Shown here piece after piece: positions 7,875 through 18,763 of a stretch of DNA of 64,000 nucleotides. This DNA is from Pseudomonas serbica (GTDB lineage: Bacteria > Pseudomonadota > Gammaproteobacteria > Pseudomonadales > Pseudomonadaceae). A program made the translations under genes and the position numbers. The notes below the pieces were generated by a model. It was not told the DNA's origin. It saw only the letters and a list, made by a program, of their open reading frames with translations, and made no database searches. Within the stretch, counting starts at the first letter, position 1; each line of letters begins with the position of its first letter. The stretch is taken from contig NZ_JAQIYM010000005.1 of NCBI RefSeq assembly GCF_028823535.1, positions 332,146-396,145 of the forward strand, written 5' to 3'.

Positions 7875-9654
7875 CTGCGTTAATCCACTCTTTCACGACC
7901 TGGGCAACACGACCCGGGTCTTCTGCCACCAGACTCTTGATTGCGTTCAACTGTGCGTCATAGCCTTCGCTCGGGCTCGGCAGCAGGATGCTGGTCGGGC
8001 CGCCAAGGCTGATACGGTCGTTGGCCAGCTCGCCATCGAGGCCGCCCATGCCACCGAGCTCGACGTCGCTGCCGATGCCCGCCAACTGCTTGCCCTTGCC
8101 GCCACCGGTGATGTTGTTGAGCACCGGGCGCAACACGCCGAACACCAGCACCAGAATGAACAGGACGCCCAACAGCTGCTTGATGACGTCCCAGAACCAC
8201 GGCTGGGAGTAGAACGGAATATCGGCAATCACTTCGCCACGTTCGGCGGAGAACGGCATGTTGATCACGCTGACGCTGTCGCCCCGGCTGGCGTCGAAAC
8301 CGACTGCATCCTGGACCAGCCGAGTGAAACGGGCCAATTCGTCGGCGCTCCACGGCGCACGGGTGGTTTCACCGTTGGCCGGGTTGATCTTGACCTGGTC
8401 ATCGACCACCACCGAGACCGACAGGCGATTCAATCGGCCCTGCTGTTGCCTGGTATGGCTGATAGAGCGGTCGAGCTCGAAGTTCTTGGTCGATTGCGAA
8501 CGTTTGTCCGCCGGATATGGCGCGAGCATTGGCTGGCCGGTGGTCGGGTCCATGACCTGCTGGCCGTTGGCATCGAGCAGAGGCTGGCCAGGCTGCACCA
8601 TGCCGGCCGCCGCGGTGGCGCCACCGGTGGTTTGCGGTGCCGAGGCTGGCGACGGTGGCTGGTTGCTCAGGGCACCCGGCACACCTTGCGGGCCGTTGCT
8701 GGCGGTACGTTGCTCGTTGACCGACTGCTCGCTGCGCAACGCCGGCTGGTCCGGATTGAATTGCTCGGAGGTGGACTCGACGGCGCTGAAGTCGACATCG
8801 GCCGAGACTTCGGCCTTGTAGCGGTCGTTACCCAGCACCGGTTGCAGGATGTTGTGCACGCGCTGGGTGAGCATGCTCTCCATGCGGCGGCTGTAGTCGA
8901 ATTGCTTGCCGGCCATGGTCAGTTCGGAGTTTTCCGCCTGATCGGAGAGCAGGTTGCCTTTCTGGTCGACCACGGTGATCTGCGACTTGCTGAGTTCGGG
9001 CACACTGGTCGCCACCAGATTGACGATGGCCACGACCTGGCCCGGCTCCAGCGAACGCCCGGAGTACAGCTCGACCAGCACCGAAGCGCTCGGCTTGCGC
9101 TCGTCACGCACGAACACCGAACTTTTCGGGATCGCCAGGTGCACCCGGGCACCCTTGACGTTGTTCAGGCTGGAAATGGTCCGCGCCAACTCGCCTTCAA
9201 GGCCGCGACGATAACGGGTCGCTTCCATGAACTGGCTGGTACCCAGGCCCTGTTCCTTGTCGAGGATTTCAAAACCGATGTTGCCATCGCTGGGCGTGAC
9301 ACCCGCGCCCGCGAGCTTGAGACGTGCACGGGACAGGTCTTCGGCCTTGACCAGCAAGGCACCGGAATTGGGTTCGACGCTATAGGCAATATCGGCGGCC
9401 GCCAGGGTATCCATCACCTGCTTGGCGTCCATGCCGGCCAGGCTGCCGTACAGCGGACGGTAGTCCGGCTGCTGGGACCACAACACCACGGCAAAGCCAA
9501 TCGCCACGCTCGCGGCCAGGCCGACCATCAGGCCCACCTGGCGCAGCATGGTCATCTCGGAGAGGTTTTCCAGGAAGGACAACCCGAACAGCGGCGGTTT
9601 GCCGTCTACGGAGTTGGCCTTGGCCGGAACCTTGTCAGCGATTGCATCTGCCAT
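7867..9654 (-). CDS. fliF: Flagellar MS-ring protein FliF
   Basis: The 595-residue protein has one transmembrane helix near residues 40-60 (GLMVGLAASVAIGFAVVLW) and a second near residue 470 (LLGVLFILVLVFGVL). A large periplasmic YscJ/FliF region lies between, with a low-complexity Pro/Gly/Ala stretch around residues 320-375. The acidic C-terminus binds FliG. FliF assembles the inner-membrane ring on which the basal body is built. Length and layout match the family. Confidence 0.97.
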   Translation of the reverse strand: MADAIADKVPAKANSVDGKPPLFGLSFLENLSEMTMLRQVGLMVGLAASVAIGFAVVLWSQQPDYRPLYGSLAGMDAKQVMDTLAAADIAYSVEPNSGALLVKAEDLSRARLKLAGAGVTPSDGNIGFEILDKEQGLGTSQFMEATRYRRGLEGELARTISSLNNVKGARVHLAIPKSSVFVRDERKPSASVLVELYSGRSLEPGQVVAIVNLVATSVPELSKSQITVVDQKGNLLSDQAENSELTMAGKQFDYSRRMESMLTQRVHNILQPVLGNDRYKAEVSADVDFSAVESTSEQFNPDQPALRSEQSVNEQRTASNGPQGVPGALSNQPPSPASAPQTTGGATAAAGMVQPGQPLLDANGQQVMDPTTGQPMLAPYPADKRSQSTKNFELDRSISHTRQQQGRLNRLSVSVVVDDQVKINPANGETTRAPWSADELARFTRLVQDAVGFDASRGDSVSVINMPFSAERGEVIADIPFYSQPWFWDVIKQLLGVLFILVLVFGVLRPVLNNITGGGKGKQLAGIGSDVELGGMGGLDGELANDRISLGGPTSILLPSPSEGYDAQLNAIKSLVAEDPGRVAQVVKEWINADE

Positions 9655-9669
9655 GACTCAATCTCGTCC

Positions 9670-9999
9670 TTAAACCGGCATCTGCATGATGTCTTGGTAA
9701 GCCTGAACCAGCTTGTTGCGCACCTGGGTCAATGCCTGGAACGACACGCTGGCCTTCTGCGAGGAAATCATCACGTCCGTCAGGTCGACGCCGCTCTTGC
9801 CGATCTCGAAGGCGTTGGCCAGGGCCGTGGAAGCCTGCTGGGTGTCGTTGACCTTGTTGACGGCCTGACCGAGCATGTCGGAAAAGCTGCTGCCATTCAG
9901 TTCAGGGACGGCGGCAGTCGATTTCGGCGCAGACATGGCGTCCATTTGCATGGCGCGCATATCCAGCATCAACCGATTGAATTCAATACCTTGGCTCAT
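9670..9999 (-). CDS. fliE: Flagellar hook-basal body protein FliE
   Basis: I place the start at the ATG at 9999 ([18 protein letters not shown]), giving the usual 109 residues. The frame extends 20 codons further upstream, but those residues do not look like FliE and would crowd the sigma-54 promoter. FliE links the MS ring to the rod and is an early export substrate. It is the first gene of fliEFGHIJ. Confidence 0.95.
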   Translation of the reverse strand: MSQGIEFNRLMLDMRAMQMDAMSAPKSTAAVPELNGSSFSDMLGQAVNKVNDTQQASTALANAFEIGKSGVDLTDVMISSQKASVSFQALTQVRNKLVQAYQDIMQMPV

Positions 10000-10079
10000 G
10001 GTTTCTCTCTTTGAAAACGAGCTACGTCGCTGGCGGCCCGCAATTTTTTTGACGCTCACTCAGCGGGTAACGAGGTGTT

Positions 10080-10095
10080 AGCAACAAGGGTGCCA
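10080..10095 (-). promoter_or_regulatory. Sigma-54 promoter of fliEFGHIJ
   Basis: The minus strand reads TGGCACCCTTGTTGCT, a near-consensus -24/-12 element with 10 bases between GG and GC. It lies between the fleR stop and fliE, about 80 bases before the fliE ATG. It is among the best sigma-54 matches in the window. FleQ is the expected activator. Confidence 0.85.
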
Positions 10096-10116
10096 GCTCG
10101 GCGGATACGCGCCGAA

Positions 10117-11508
10117 TCAGGTCGCAAACAAATACGCTTCCACGTCCATCCCGGCATCGCGCATCTGCGCCAGCTTGTAGCGCAAGGTGCGCGGGCTGAT
10201 GCCCAGGCGCTCGGCGGCCTCTTTGCGGCGGCCGCGCTCGGTGCGCAGGGTGTCGATGATCATCTGGAATTCACGCCGGCGCAGGTCATCGCCCAGCGCC
10301 CCGGCAGATTCGACCTCGACCTCGACCTCCACCGCCCTCGCAGGCGCTGGCGCCAACGCCGGCAGCGGTGCGCAGGCAACCGGCCCGGCGAGACAGAAAT
10401 CCTGGGGTTGAATCAGGCCACCTTGCTGCAGGATCAATGCGCGCTGAATCGCGTTATCCAGTTCACGCACATTGCCCGGCCACGGATAGCCGATCAGGCA
10501 GGCTTGCGCCTCGGGCGACAACCTCGCCGCGGCATGCTTCATTTTATTGACGTGCTTGGCCAGCAGGCGCTCGGCCAGGGGCAGGATATCGGCAGTGCGC
10601 TCGCGCAACGGCCGCCAGGCCAGCGGGAATACGGACAGGCGATAGTACAGGTCTTCACGGAAACGCCCCGCCGCCACTTCCCCGGCCAGGTCCCGGTTGG
10701 TGGTCGCGACCACGCGGATATCCAGCGCTATCGGCTTGCGCGCTCCGACTCGCTCGACCTCGCGTTCCTGCAGCACCCGCAGCAGCTTGGCTTGCAGCCC
10801 CAGGGGCATTTCGGAAATTTCATCGAGCAGGATCGTCCCGCCATCAGCCTGTTCGAACTTGCCGGCCTGCGCCGCGATAGCCCCGGTGAACGAGCCCTTT
10901 TCGTGGCCGAAGAGCGTGGCCTCCAGCATGTTGTCGGGAATTGCCGCGCAGTTGATCGCAATGAACGGCTGACTGGCGCGATGAGAGTGCTGGTGAATGT
11001 AGCGCGCCAGCACTTCCTTGCCGGTGCCGGATTCACCGGAGATCAGCACCGTGGAATCACTGCGCGCCACGCGCGCGGCCAGCTCCAGCAACTGTGCACT
11101 GGCCGGTTCGAACGCCACCGGTCCTTCATGGTCGCTGCTGCCGACATTGCCCAGCGCATGCCGCGCGACCAGCTCGAGCAGCGCCTTGGGCTCGAACGGC
11201 TTGACCAGGTAATCTGCAGCCCCCTGACGCATCGCATCGACCGCCCGCTCGACTGCACCGTGGGCCGTCATCAGCAGCACCGGCAATTGCGGCTGTCGCG
11301 CCCGCAGCAAAGCGAGCAGTTGGTGACCGTCCATGCCCGGCATGTTGACGTCGCTGACCACCAGGCTGAACGCCTCGGCCGCCGCGGCCTCCAGGGCTTC
11401 CTGCGCCGAGGCCACGGCCTTGTAATCGTGACCGGCAAGCAACAGCGTGTCAGCCAGCGCTTCACGCAACGCGCGGTCATCCTCGACCAGTAGAACCTTG
11501 ATGGCCAT
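10117..11508 (-). CDS. fleR: Sigma-54-dependent response regulator FleR
   Basis: The 463-residue protein has a receiver domain with phospho-acceptor Asp in VVSDVNMPGMDG, an AAA+ domain with Walker [10 protein letters not shown] and the sigma-54 loop as GSFTGA (Ser instead of Ala), and a C-terminal Fis-type helix-turn-helix (GISPRTLRYKLAQ). I start it at ATG 11508 (MAIKVLLVEDD), 5 bases after the fleS stop, because GGAG is well placed for it; a GTG three codons upstream is possible. FleR activates the hook and basal-body (class III) genes in pseudomonads and is paired with FleS. Confidence 0.94.
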   Translation of the reverse strand: MAIKVLLVEDDRALREALADTLLLAGHDYKAVASAQEALEAAAAEAFSLVVSDVNMPGMDGHQLLALLRARQPQLPVLLMTAHGAVERAVDAMRQGAADYLVKPFEPKALLELVARHALGNVGSSDHEGPVAFEPASAQLLELAARVARSDSTVLISGESGTGKEVLARYIHQHSHRASQPFIAINCAAIPDNMLEATLFGHEKGSFTGAIAAQAGKFEQADGGTILLDEISEMPLGLQAKLLRVLQEREVERVGARKPIALDIRVVATTNRDLAGEVAAGRFREDLYYRLSVFPLAWRPLRERTADILPLAERLLAKHVNKMKHAAARLSPEAQACLIGYPWPGNVRELDNAIQRALILQQGGLIQPQDFCLAGPVACAPLPALAPAPARAVEVEVEVESAGALGDDLRRREFQMIIDTLRTERGRRKEAAERLGISPRTLRYKLAQMRDAGMDVEAYLFAT

Positions 11509-11513
11509 GAGTT

Positions 11514-12749
11514 TCACTCCACTCCCCGGGCGCTGCTTTTTTCACTGAGAAAAAGCGGTAGAAACACCTGCGCACAGGTGCCACGACCGATACGCGAGCG
11601 CAAACGCAACTCGCCCTGATGGGCCCTGGCGACAGCGTGGACCACGGTCAGGCCGAGGCCGGTGCCGGTAGGCTTGGTGGTAAAGAAGGGTTCACCCAGA
11701 CGCGCCAGCACAGCGCCGTCGATACCGCTGCCGCTATCGCTGACGCACAATCGCAGGTTGTTTCCACGGGTGTAGAGATGCACCTTCAAGCGCACCTCAC
11801 CGGCACTGGCCTGGATGGCATTCTCGATCAGATTGAGGACCGCGCCGACCAGGGTGTCGCGATTGCACAGCAATTCGCCGGCATGACTGTCGCATTGCCA
11901 GCGAATCGGCAGGTCCTGCACGTGCGCCAGCGCCGCCGCCTGCAGTGATTGCATCAGCTGCGCCGGGGTTACTCGGTCGGTCAATGGCAGCTCGCCGCGG
12001 GCAAACACCAACATGTCGCGCACCTGATGTTCCAGCTCGTGCAAGCGCTCCTTGAGTCGTCCGGCGAAACGTTGCTGGGTGTCTACTGGCAGCGCTTGCT
12101 CGGTCAAGTGACTGGCGTAGAGCAAGGCCGCGGATAACGGCGTGCGGATCTGATGCGCCAGCGACGCCACCATGCGCCCCAGAGAAGACAAGCGCTCGTG
12201 GCGCGCCAGCTGATCCTGCAGATGACGGGTTTCGGTCAGGTCGTTGAGCAGCACCAGTTGCCCGGGCTCGGCATCCAGTGAACGCGTGGCAATCGACAGG
12301 CGCCGACCATCCTTGAGGGAGACTTCATGACCGTCGTCTTCACGGGGCGCAAAGCAACGGGCGATCACCTGGCGCCACAGCTCACCTTCAAGGGGCAAGC
12401 CGAGCAGTTCGCATGCCGCCGGGTTGGCTTCGCGCACGATGCCCTGGCCGTCGATGACGATGACGCCACCGGGCAGGAGGTCGAGCAGATGTTGCAGGCG
12501 ATTGGCCAGGCGCTCTTTCTCCGCCAGCTCCTGCATGCGCTGGGCGCTGACCACCGCCAACTCGCCCTTGAGCTCGGTGACCCGGGCTTCGAGCATGCTG
12601 TAGGAGTTGGTCAGCTGGCTCGACATCTGGTTGAACAGGGCAAACGCCTGCTCGAGGCCAAGCCGGCTCGCCTGCTCTACGGACGACGACTGCCCCAGGG
12701 CATCCCCCAGGGTATCTGGAACAGGAGACATTGAGGCGGCTTGGGGCAT
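11514..12749 (-). CDS. fleS: Sensor histidine kinase FleS
   Basis: The 411-residue kinase has no transmembrane segment, so it should be cytosolic. It contains a PAS domain (about residues 85-180), a dimerisation and phospho-acceptor helix with His in LASLAHQIRTPLS, and a HATPase domain (NLIENAIQAS, VSDSGSGID, GTGLGLTVV). It phosphorylates FleR. GAGAG sits about 7 bases before the ATG, and a sigma-54 site lies about 55 bases upstream. Confidence 0.94.
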   Translation of the reverse strand: MPQAASMSPVPDTLGDALGQSSSVEQASRLGLEQAFALFNQMSSQLTNSYSMLEARVTELKGELAVVSAQRMQELAEKERLANRLQHLLDLLPGGVIVIDGQGIVREANPAACELLGLPLEGELWRQVIARCFAPREDDGHEVSLKDGRRLSIATRSLDAEPGQLVLLNDLTETRHLQDQLARHERLSSLGRMVASLAHQIRTPLSAALLYASHLTEQALPVDTQQRFAGRLKERLHELEHQVRDMLVFARGELPLTDRVTPAQLMQSLQAAALAHVQDLPIRWQCDSHAGELLCNRDTLVGAVLNLIENAIQASAGEVRLKVHLYTRGNNLRLCVSDSGSGIDGAVLARLGEPFFTTKPTGTGLGLTVVHAVARAHQGELRLRSRIGRGTCAQVFLPLFLSEKSSARGVE

Positions 12750-12804
12750 GATGTGCTCTCTCGCTTGGCTGACCGTCAGTGAAACGGAACGTTGCGAGGG
12801 CTAT

Positions 12805-12820
12805 AGCAATACCCGTGCCT
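12805..12820 (-). promoter_or_regulatory. Sigma-54 promoter of fleSR
   Basis: The minus strand reads AGGCACGGGTATTGCT, with GG and GC 10 bases apart. It lies between the fleQ terminator and fleS. FleQ-dependent transcription of fleSR is established in P. aeruginosa. Confidence 0.82.
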
Positions 12821-12861
12821 AAAAAAAACTGCTTGAAAATGAAGGGGTTGAAAAACAGGCG

Positions 12862-14337
<1,476 letters not shown>

Positions 14338-14444
14338 GCAATCGTAACTTCCCTAGTCAACCCGGTGCCCGAAATGAGTGGGCAAGCTAGACGCTTGCAG
14401 ACTGGTTAATGCCTGTAGACGCCTGAAATCTGGAAACAGCCACT

Positions 14445-14473
14445 AGTAAAGTCAAAAAACCGTTCACAGTCAA
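14445..14473 (-). promoter_or_regulatory. Candidate sigma-70 promoter of fleQ
   Basis: The minus strand has TTGACT, a 17-base spacer and TTTACT, about 110 bases before the fleQ ATG. This is a 5/6 and 4/6 match to the consensus. FleQ is known to be sigma-70-transcribed in P. aeruginosa, but this exact site is my inference. Confidence 0.4.
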
Positions 14474-14511
14474 ATTTATGGCGCAATCCGATTGGATTAA
14501 GCAGAAATTAA

Positions 14512-14808
14512 TTAACCAAACAGATGGTAAACCTTTGCCGCGCTCTTCGCTTGGTTGATCTGCGACATCTCATCAACAATTGCCTGACGCTCGCCCATCG
14601 TCACCGTCAATAAATCTTTGTACACCGCCAGCAGGCTTTCCAGATGGGTGCGCAGCGCTTCTTCGTCGATCGGTGCCTCAGCGAGCACCTCATCGACGCA
14701 CTCACGGCAGGCCGAATCGAGCTCGCCGATTGCATCCCAGTTACGCGCGGCCAGCGCATCGATCAGCGCTTCGCGTGTTTCTTCGATCCGTTGCAGTGCT
14801 TGGCTCAT
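14512..14808 (-). CDS. fliT: Flagellar protein FliT (FleP-like)
   Basis: This is a 98-residue helical protein starting MSQALQRIEETREALIDALA. The ATG at 14808 is chosen because GAGGA lies 7 bases before it; the frame extends 16 codons further but into fliS. Position after fliS and small helical makeup fit the FliT export-chaperone family, which binds FliD. In P. aeruginosa the gene in this position is called fleP. Function is by family and position, since sequence conservation in this family is low. Confidence 0.75.
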   Translation of the reverse strand: MSQALQRIEETREALIDALAARNWDAIGELDSACRECVDEVLAEAPIDEEALRTHLESLLAVYKDLLTVTMGERQAIVDEMSQINQAKSAAKVYHLFG

Positions 14809-14825
14809 GACGTCATCCTCGGCCC

Positions 14826-15221
14826 TCAGGCCTGTGGGCTTCCAATCGCATCCCAACCGCTTTTCAAGGTTTCGAGCAGACCCGATACTTCGTCGATGAT
14901 GGCTGCATCGTTATTGGCGTTGGCTTCCATCAAGCGGTTGGTCATGTAGACGTACAAGGCGTCGAGTTGCTCAATGGACGCCGGATCTTCAGTCTTCTCC
15001 GGGTTCAAGCCATCGCGCAGCCCGATCAGGATGTCGGTGGCCTTGCCCAGCATCAACCCCTTGAGTGCGATGTCACCCCGCTCCAGCGCGCCCTTGGCCT
15101 GCGCCATGCGGTCCAAGCCACCTTCCATCAACATCTGCACCAGGCGATGGGGGCTGGCTTCAGAGATCTGGGCATGGGAATTGACCTTCTGGTATTGGCG
15201 AAGGGCTCTCATGGGGTTCAT
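14826..15221 (-). CDS. fliS: Flagellin export chaperone FliS
   Basis: The 131-residue protein starts MNPMRALRQYQKVN and contains the family hallmark ISEASPHRLVQMLMEGGLDRM. FliS caps the disordered C-terminus of flagellin until export. I use the ATG at 15221 rather than an upstream start seven codons earlier because the family begins here. A terminator separates it from fliD, and a sigma-28-like site lies before it, so fliST may be its own unit. Confidence 0.93.
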   Translation of the reverse strand: MNPMRALRQYQKVNSHAQISEASPHRLVQMLMEGGLDRMAQAKGALERGDIALKGLMLGKATDILIGLRDGLNPEKTEDPASIEQLDALYVYMTNRLMEANANNDAAIIDEVSGLLETLKSGWDAIGSPQA

Positions 15222-15271
15222 GTTTCTACCTCGTGCAGACAACTACCGAAAAAGGGAACGCTCTGTTCTTT

Positions 15272-15298
15272 ATGTCGACTGGTCGACAGAAAACTTTA
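15272..15298 (-). promoter_or_regulatory. Candidate sigma-28 (FliA) promoter of fliST
   Basis: The minus strand reads TAAAGTTT, 11 bases, then GTCGACAT. The -35 part matches the FliA consensus exactly, and the -10 part matches 5 of 8 positions of GCCGATAA. It lies about 50 bases before fliS and just after the fliD terminator. Confidence 0.5.
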
Positions 15299-15317
15299 AT
15301 GCAGGCGTGTCGCTAAC

Positions 15318-15360
15318 GAAAAAACCCAGGCGCGGTCATGACAGCTCGCCTGGGCTTTTT
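15318..15360 (-). terminator. Intrinsic terminator after fliD
   Basis: CCCAGGCG pairs with CGCCTGGG around a 14-base loop, with T runs on both sides. It follows the fliD stop and would work in either direction. Confidence 0.85.
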
Positions 15361-15375
15361 CATGAGAGCTGTCGA

Positions 15376-16764
15376 TCACTCATCTTTCTGATTGTTCAGG
15401 GCGTTGAGCGTGGTCATGATGCTGCTGCTCTGGGCGCGCAGCTTGGCGACCAGGGAGTCCATGGCGTTGTATTTGGCCGAAAGACTGGCCTGCAGGAGCG
15501 TCATGCGCTCATCCAGGGTGTCCTGTTGCTTCTTGAGATCGTTCAAGCTTTCGCTCAGGGATTTGGAACGCTCCGCCAGAGTGCCAGTACTCGCCTTGGC
15601 ATAACCGTCCGTGGCAGTCGTCAAACGCGCCAACAGTCCACTCTTACCGCTGAAGATACTGCTGACGTCCGCCGCATTGGTGGCCATCGCCTTGTCCCAC
15701 TTCTTGTCATCGAGGGTCAGCAAGCCCGTGGACGAATCGGTGCTGATACCGAACTGCGCCAACGATTTGAAGGTGCCGGTACCGGACAGGGTATTGAGTT
15801 CGTTACGAATCGAACTCATCAGCGAGCGCATCGTGGAATCACCCGTCAAGGTCCCCGCTGTCGGGGAACCATCGGCGTTGATCGTGACCTTTGTTTCCGC
15901 ACTGATCGCCTTCATCAGCGCATTGTAGGTATCGACGAACCCCTTGACCCCGGATTTCAAGGCCGCGTTGCTGGTCGACACGGAGATGGTGATCGGGATC
16001 AGGTCGTCGGAGTCGGTTCTCTTCGACGAAACCGACAGCAACTTGATGCTGACACCACTGACCGCCTCCTCGATGGTATTGCTCTTGGACTCCATCTCGA
16101 TCGTGCCATCGATGGTGTACTTGGCGTTTTTTGGCGTTTCCACCACCGTTGCGCCAACATCGATACCTGAATCGCCCGACAGCGTCAGGTCTGAGCCAAC
16201 GCCCATGGTGGTCGATGTCAGTACAAGTCGCGACCCCGTGGAGTCTGTAAGGATGTTGGCACTCAAGCCTGACGTGGAAAACTGCGAGTTGATCGAGTCA
16301 CGCACCTGCTGCAGCGTTGCCCCGGCAGGAACACTTAGGTCGTAGTTCTTGCCTGACTGTGAAATCGTCAAGGTAGTCGGACTCGTACCACTGTTGACCA
16401 CCGAGGAAGCGCCCCCGGCAAACGTCTTGGTCGACAGTTTCGACGCACTGGCCAATTGAGTCACAACCAGCGAGAAACTGCCCGTGGAAGCACCGCTGCC
16501 AGCGGTCATGGTGGCGATCTTTTCATCCGAGGACGAGGTGATCAAGCCACGAAAGCTGTTATCCGAGCCCATGGTAGTCAGGGCGCCACGAAAGGCGTCC
16601 AGCGCGGCCTGGATCTTGCCGATCGACGATAGCGTGGTGGTTGCTTTCAACGTTTGAGTGTTGATCTGCGTTTGTTTTGGCACCTTCTCGGCGTCAACCA
16701 GAGACTTAACAATCGCCTGGGTATCGATGTTCGAACCGATACCGCTAACCGTTGAACCCGCCAT
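15376..16764 (-). CDS. fliD: Flagellar filament cap protein FliD
   Basis: The 462-residue protein begins MAGSTVSGIGSNIDTQAIVK, a typical FliD start. It has the conserved N- and C-terminal helical regions around a Ser/Thr-rich variable core and ends in a coiled-coil region (LSESLNDLKKQQDTLDERM). FliD caps the filament, folds flagellin subunits and can act as an adhesin. FliT and FliS encoded downstream are the chaperones of the filament proteins. Confidence 0.96.
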   Translation of the reverse strand: MAGSTVSGIGSNIDTQAIVKSLVDAEKVPKQTQINTQTLKATTTLSSIGKIQAALDAFRGALTTMGSDNSFRGLITSSSDEKIATMTAGSGASTGSFSLVVTQLASASKLSTKTFAGGASSVVNSGTSPTTLTISQSGKNYDLSVPAGATLQQVRDSINSQFSTSGLSANILTDSTGSRLVLTSTTMGVGSDLTLSGDSGIDVGATVVETPKNAKYTIDGTIEMESKSNTIEEAVSGVSIKLLSVSSKRTDSDDLIPITISVSTSNAALKSGVKGFVDTYNALMKAISAETKVTINADGSPTAGTLTGDSTMRSLMSSIRNELNTLSGTGTFKSLAQFGISTDSSTGLLTLDDKKWDKAMATNAADVSSIFSGKSGLLARLTTATDGYAKASTGTLAERSKSLSESLNDLKKQQDTLDERMTLLQASLSAKYNAMDSLVAKLRAQSSSIMTTLNALNNQKDE

Positions 16765-16827
16765 CGTTTTTCTCCTTATCCAGTGGCTGCCGCTTTCTTG
16801 GCGAGATGCGCCTCAAACGCAGACAAC

Positions 16828-16843
16828 AACAAAATTCATGCCA
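16828..16843 (-). promoter_or_regulatory. Weak sigma-54-like site before fliD
   Basis: The minus strand reads TGGCATGAATTTTGTT. The -24 half is good and the spacing right, but the -12 element has GT in place of the nearly invariant GC. It lies about 65 bases before fliD, overlapping the end of flaG. The fliD unit of P. aeruginosa is RpoN-dependent. Confidence 0.4.
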
Positions 16844-16845
16844 GC

Positions 16846-17193
16846 TCAGACCTTGTCGTCAAACAACAGGCTGCTGGCTTGGCTTAGGCTTTGCGCCAGT
16901 TTTAGTGCAGTTTCCGAAGGGATCTGGCGAATCACGTCACCGCTCTCGGTGGCGATGACCTTGACCACGACCCGGCCGGTCGAATCGTCGATGGAAAAAT
17001 CCAGCTGGCGCTGGCTTGCCTGAACGAACTCGCGAATATCGGTGACCGCCTGTTCCAGCTCATCACGCTTTGGCTCTGTCGCCGACGGGGCGACGGCTTC
17101 CACCTTGGGCCGCAGGACAGGATCGACCGGTGCGGGCGGGGTTTGCGGCGCAACCGCTGGGTAAGACTGGTTCAACTTGACGCTCATATCCAT
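16846..17193 (-). CDS. flaG: Flagellar protein FlaG
   Basis: The 115-residue protein has a variable Pro/Ala-rich N-terminus and the FlaG domain (DFSIDDSTGRVVVKVIATES, then IRQIPSETALKLAQ). The ATG at 17193 (MDMSVKLNQ) follows GAGGAG with 7 bases spacing. FlaG influences filament length in Pseudomonas, and the gene sits between fliC and fliD as in relatives. A terminator after fliC lies in its leader, so expression may depend on read-through. Confidence 0.92.
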   Translation of the reverse strand: MDMSVKLNQSYPAVAPQTPPAPVDPVLRPKVEAVAPSATEPKRDELEQAVTDIREFVQASQRQLDFSIDDSTGRVVVKVIATESGDVIRQIPSETALKLAQSLSQASSLLFDDKV

Positions 17194-17213
17194 GTCCAAT
17201 CTCCTCATCACGG

Positions 17214-17243
17214 AAAAGACAAAAGGGCACGTAAACGCGCCCC
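17214..17243 (-). terminator. Intrinsic terminator after fliC
   Basis: On the minus strand GGGCGCG pairs with CGTGCCC around a TTTA loop, followed by TTTTGTCTTTT. It lies between the fliC stop and flaG. Confidence 0.85.
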
Positions 17244-17267
17244 TCCGTCAATTACCAAACGCTGGGA

Positions 17268-18683
17268 TTACTGAAGCAGCTTCAGTACAGCGGATGGCAG
17301 CTGGTTGGCTTGCGACAGGATGGCAGTCGAAGCCGATTGCAGCGTTTGTTGCTTGGTCAGCTCGGCAGTTTCAGCCGCGAAGTCTACGTCCTGCACGGTG
17401 GAACGGGCAGCAGTGGAGTTCTTCTGGATGTTCTGCAGGTTGTCCACGGTGGTGGTCAGACGGTTCTGGGTAGCACCCAGGTTCGAACGCACGTCGTCGA
17501 TGGAGCCGATCGCCTTGTCGATAACGGCCAGAGCATTCTGGGCGTTGGTGGCGTCGGTCACGTCGGTCTGGGAAATAGTGGTTTTTACCGAAGTAGTGGT
17601 AGTGCCGAAGACTTCAGCCACACCACCACCGGTCAAGGAGAAGCCCTTGGTCGAATCCAGCGAAACTGCGCCAGTGGCAACCAGCGTGTCAGCGATTGCA
17701 ACGTCGTTGCTGTAAGTACCAGCGCCGTCTTTGGCAGCGATTTCAATGGAAGCACCGGCAGTCACAGCCGAGAAGCCCACGTTTTCACCGGTGTCGGATT
17801 TGATCGACAGCGAGTTGTTCACTTCGTCGTAGTTGACGCTGATGCCCAGCTTGGCAGCGTTGGACTTCAGTTGGTCTGCCAGGCTAGCAGTGCTGGTAAC
17901 ACCTACAAAGTCTACAGTCTGGCCACCGACATCCATGGTGAAAGAAGCCGGAGCCAGCGCGGCGGCAGCATCGTCCACAGTGAAGCGAACTTCGGTGCTG
18001 GCAGATGCAGTCAGACCACCAACGATGCCATTCAGGCCTTTGGCAATTTCTTTAGCCGAAGCGGCAGCACCTACGGTATAGGTCTTGCTTTCGCCATTAC
18101 CTGTGACAGTGATGTCACCACCGGTCAGACCGGTCAGCTTCGGATCAGAAGTAGCGCTTTTGATCTGCTGCGAACCAATGTTGTTGGCCGCCACGTTTTC
18201 CAGCGACAGGTTGATGGTTTCGTTAGCGTTGGCGCCGACCTGGATGGCCTTGGTGCCGTAGGAACCGTCCAGCAGCTTCTGGCCACCGAAAGTGGTGGTC
18301 TGGGAGATACGGGTCAGTTCGGAAGTCAGTGCCTGGTATTCGTCGTTGTTCGACTTGCGGTCGGCATCGCTCAGGGAGCCGGTAGCCGAGGACAGGGCCA
18401 GGGTACGCATTTTCTGCAGGATGTCGGTCGAAGCCTGCATCGCGCCTTCAGCGGTTTGCGCGATGGAGATGCCATCGTTGGCGTTCTTCACTGCTTGACC
18501 CAGGCCGTTGATCTGGCTGGTCAGGCGGTTGGAGATCTGCAGGCCGGCAGCGTCGTCTTTAGCGCTGTTGATACGCAGGCCGGAGGACAGGCGCTGCATG
18601 GAGGTGGCCAGGGCGCCGCCGGCTTTGTTCAGGTTAGCCTGAGTAGTGATGGAGGCAATGTTGGTGTTTACGGTTAAAGCCAT
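17268..18683 (-). CDS. fliC: Flagellin FliC
   Basis: The 471-residue flagellin begins [20 protein letters not shown] and ends in the conserved helix [19 protein letters not shown]. The D0/D1 ends are conserved, and the middle (about residues 170-370) is a Ser/Thr/Ala-rich hypervariable surface region. It is the filament subunit, exported with FliS. A FliA promoter and a strong terminator enclose it as a single-gene unit. The only extra gene next to it is a ketoacyl synthase; I see no glycosyltransferase gene beside it. Confidence 0.97.
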   Translation of the reverse strand: MALTVNTNIASITTQANLNKAGGALATSMQRLSSGLRINSAKDDAAGLQISNRLTSQINGLGQAVKNANDGISIAQTAEGAMQASTDILQKMRTLALSSATGSLSDADRKSNNDEYQALTSELTRISQTTTFGGQKLLDGSYGTKAIQVGANANETINLSLENVAANNIGSQQIKSATSDPKLTGLTGGDITVTGNGESKTYTVGAAASAKEIAKGLNGIVGGLTASASTEVRFTVDDAAAALAPASFTMDVGGQTVDFVGVTSTASLADQLKSNAAKLGISVNYDEVNNSLSIKSDTGENVGFSAVTAGASIEIAAKDGAGTYSNDVAIADTLVATGAVSLDSTKGFSLTGGGVAEVFGTTTTSVKTTISQTDVTDATNAQNALAVIDKAIGSIDDVRSNLGATQNRLTTTVDNLQNIQKNSTAARSTVQDVDFAAETAELTKQQTLQSASTAILSQANQLPSAVLKLLQ

Positions 18684-18763
18684 GACGAAATCCTCGTTGG
18701 ATGGATACTGCGGCTTCCGGCCCTGGCAACCGCCGGGTGTGGCCTAGAGAACCTACGTAATAG

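Noticed and set aside
7669..10014. A 781-codon plus-strand open frame opposite fliF
   Set aside because: It runs antisense to fliG, fliF and fliE and has no recognisable domain.
9999..10059. A longer FliE starting at 10059
   Set aside because: The extra 20 residues do not match FliE and would reach to within 20 bases of the sigma-54 promoter.
16775..16800. A FliA-like -10 (GGATAA) before fliD
   Set aside because: It coincides with the ribosome-binding region and the -35 part is out of register.
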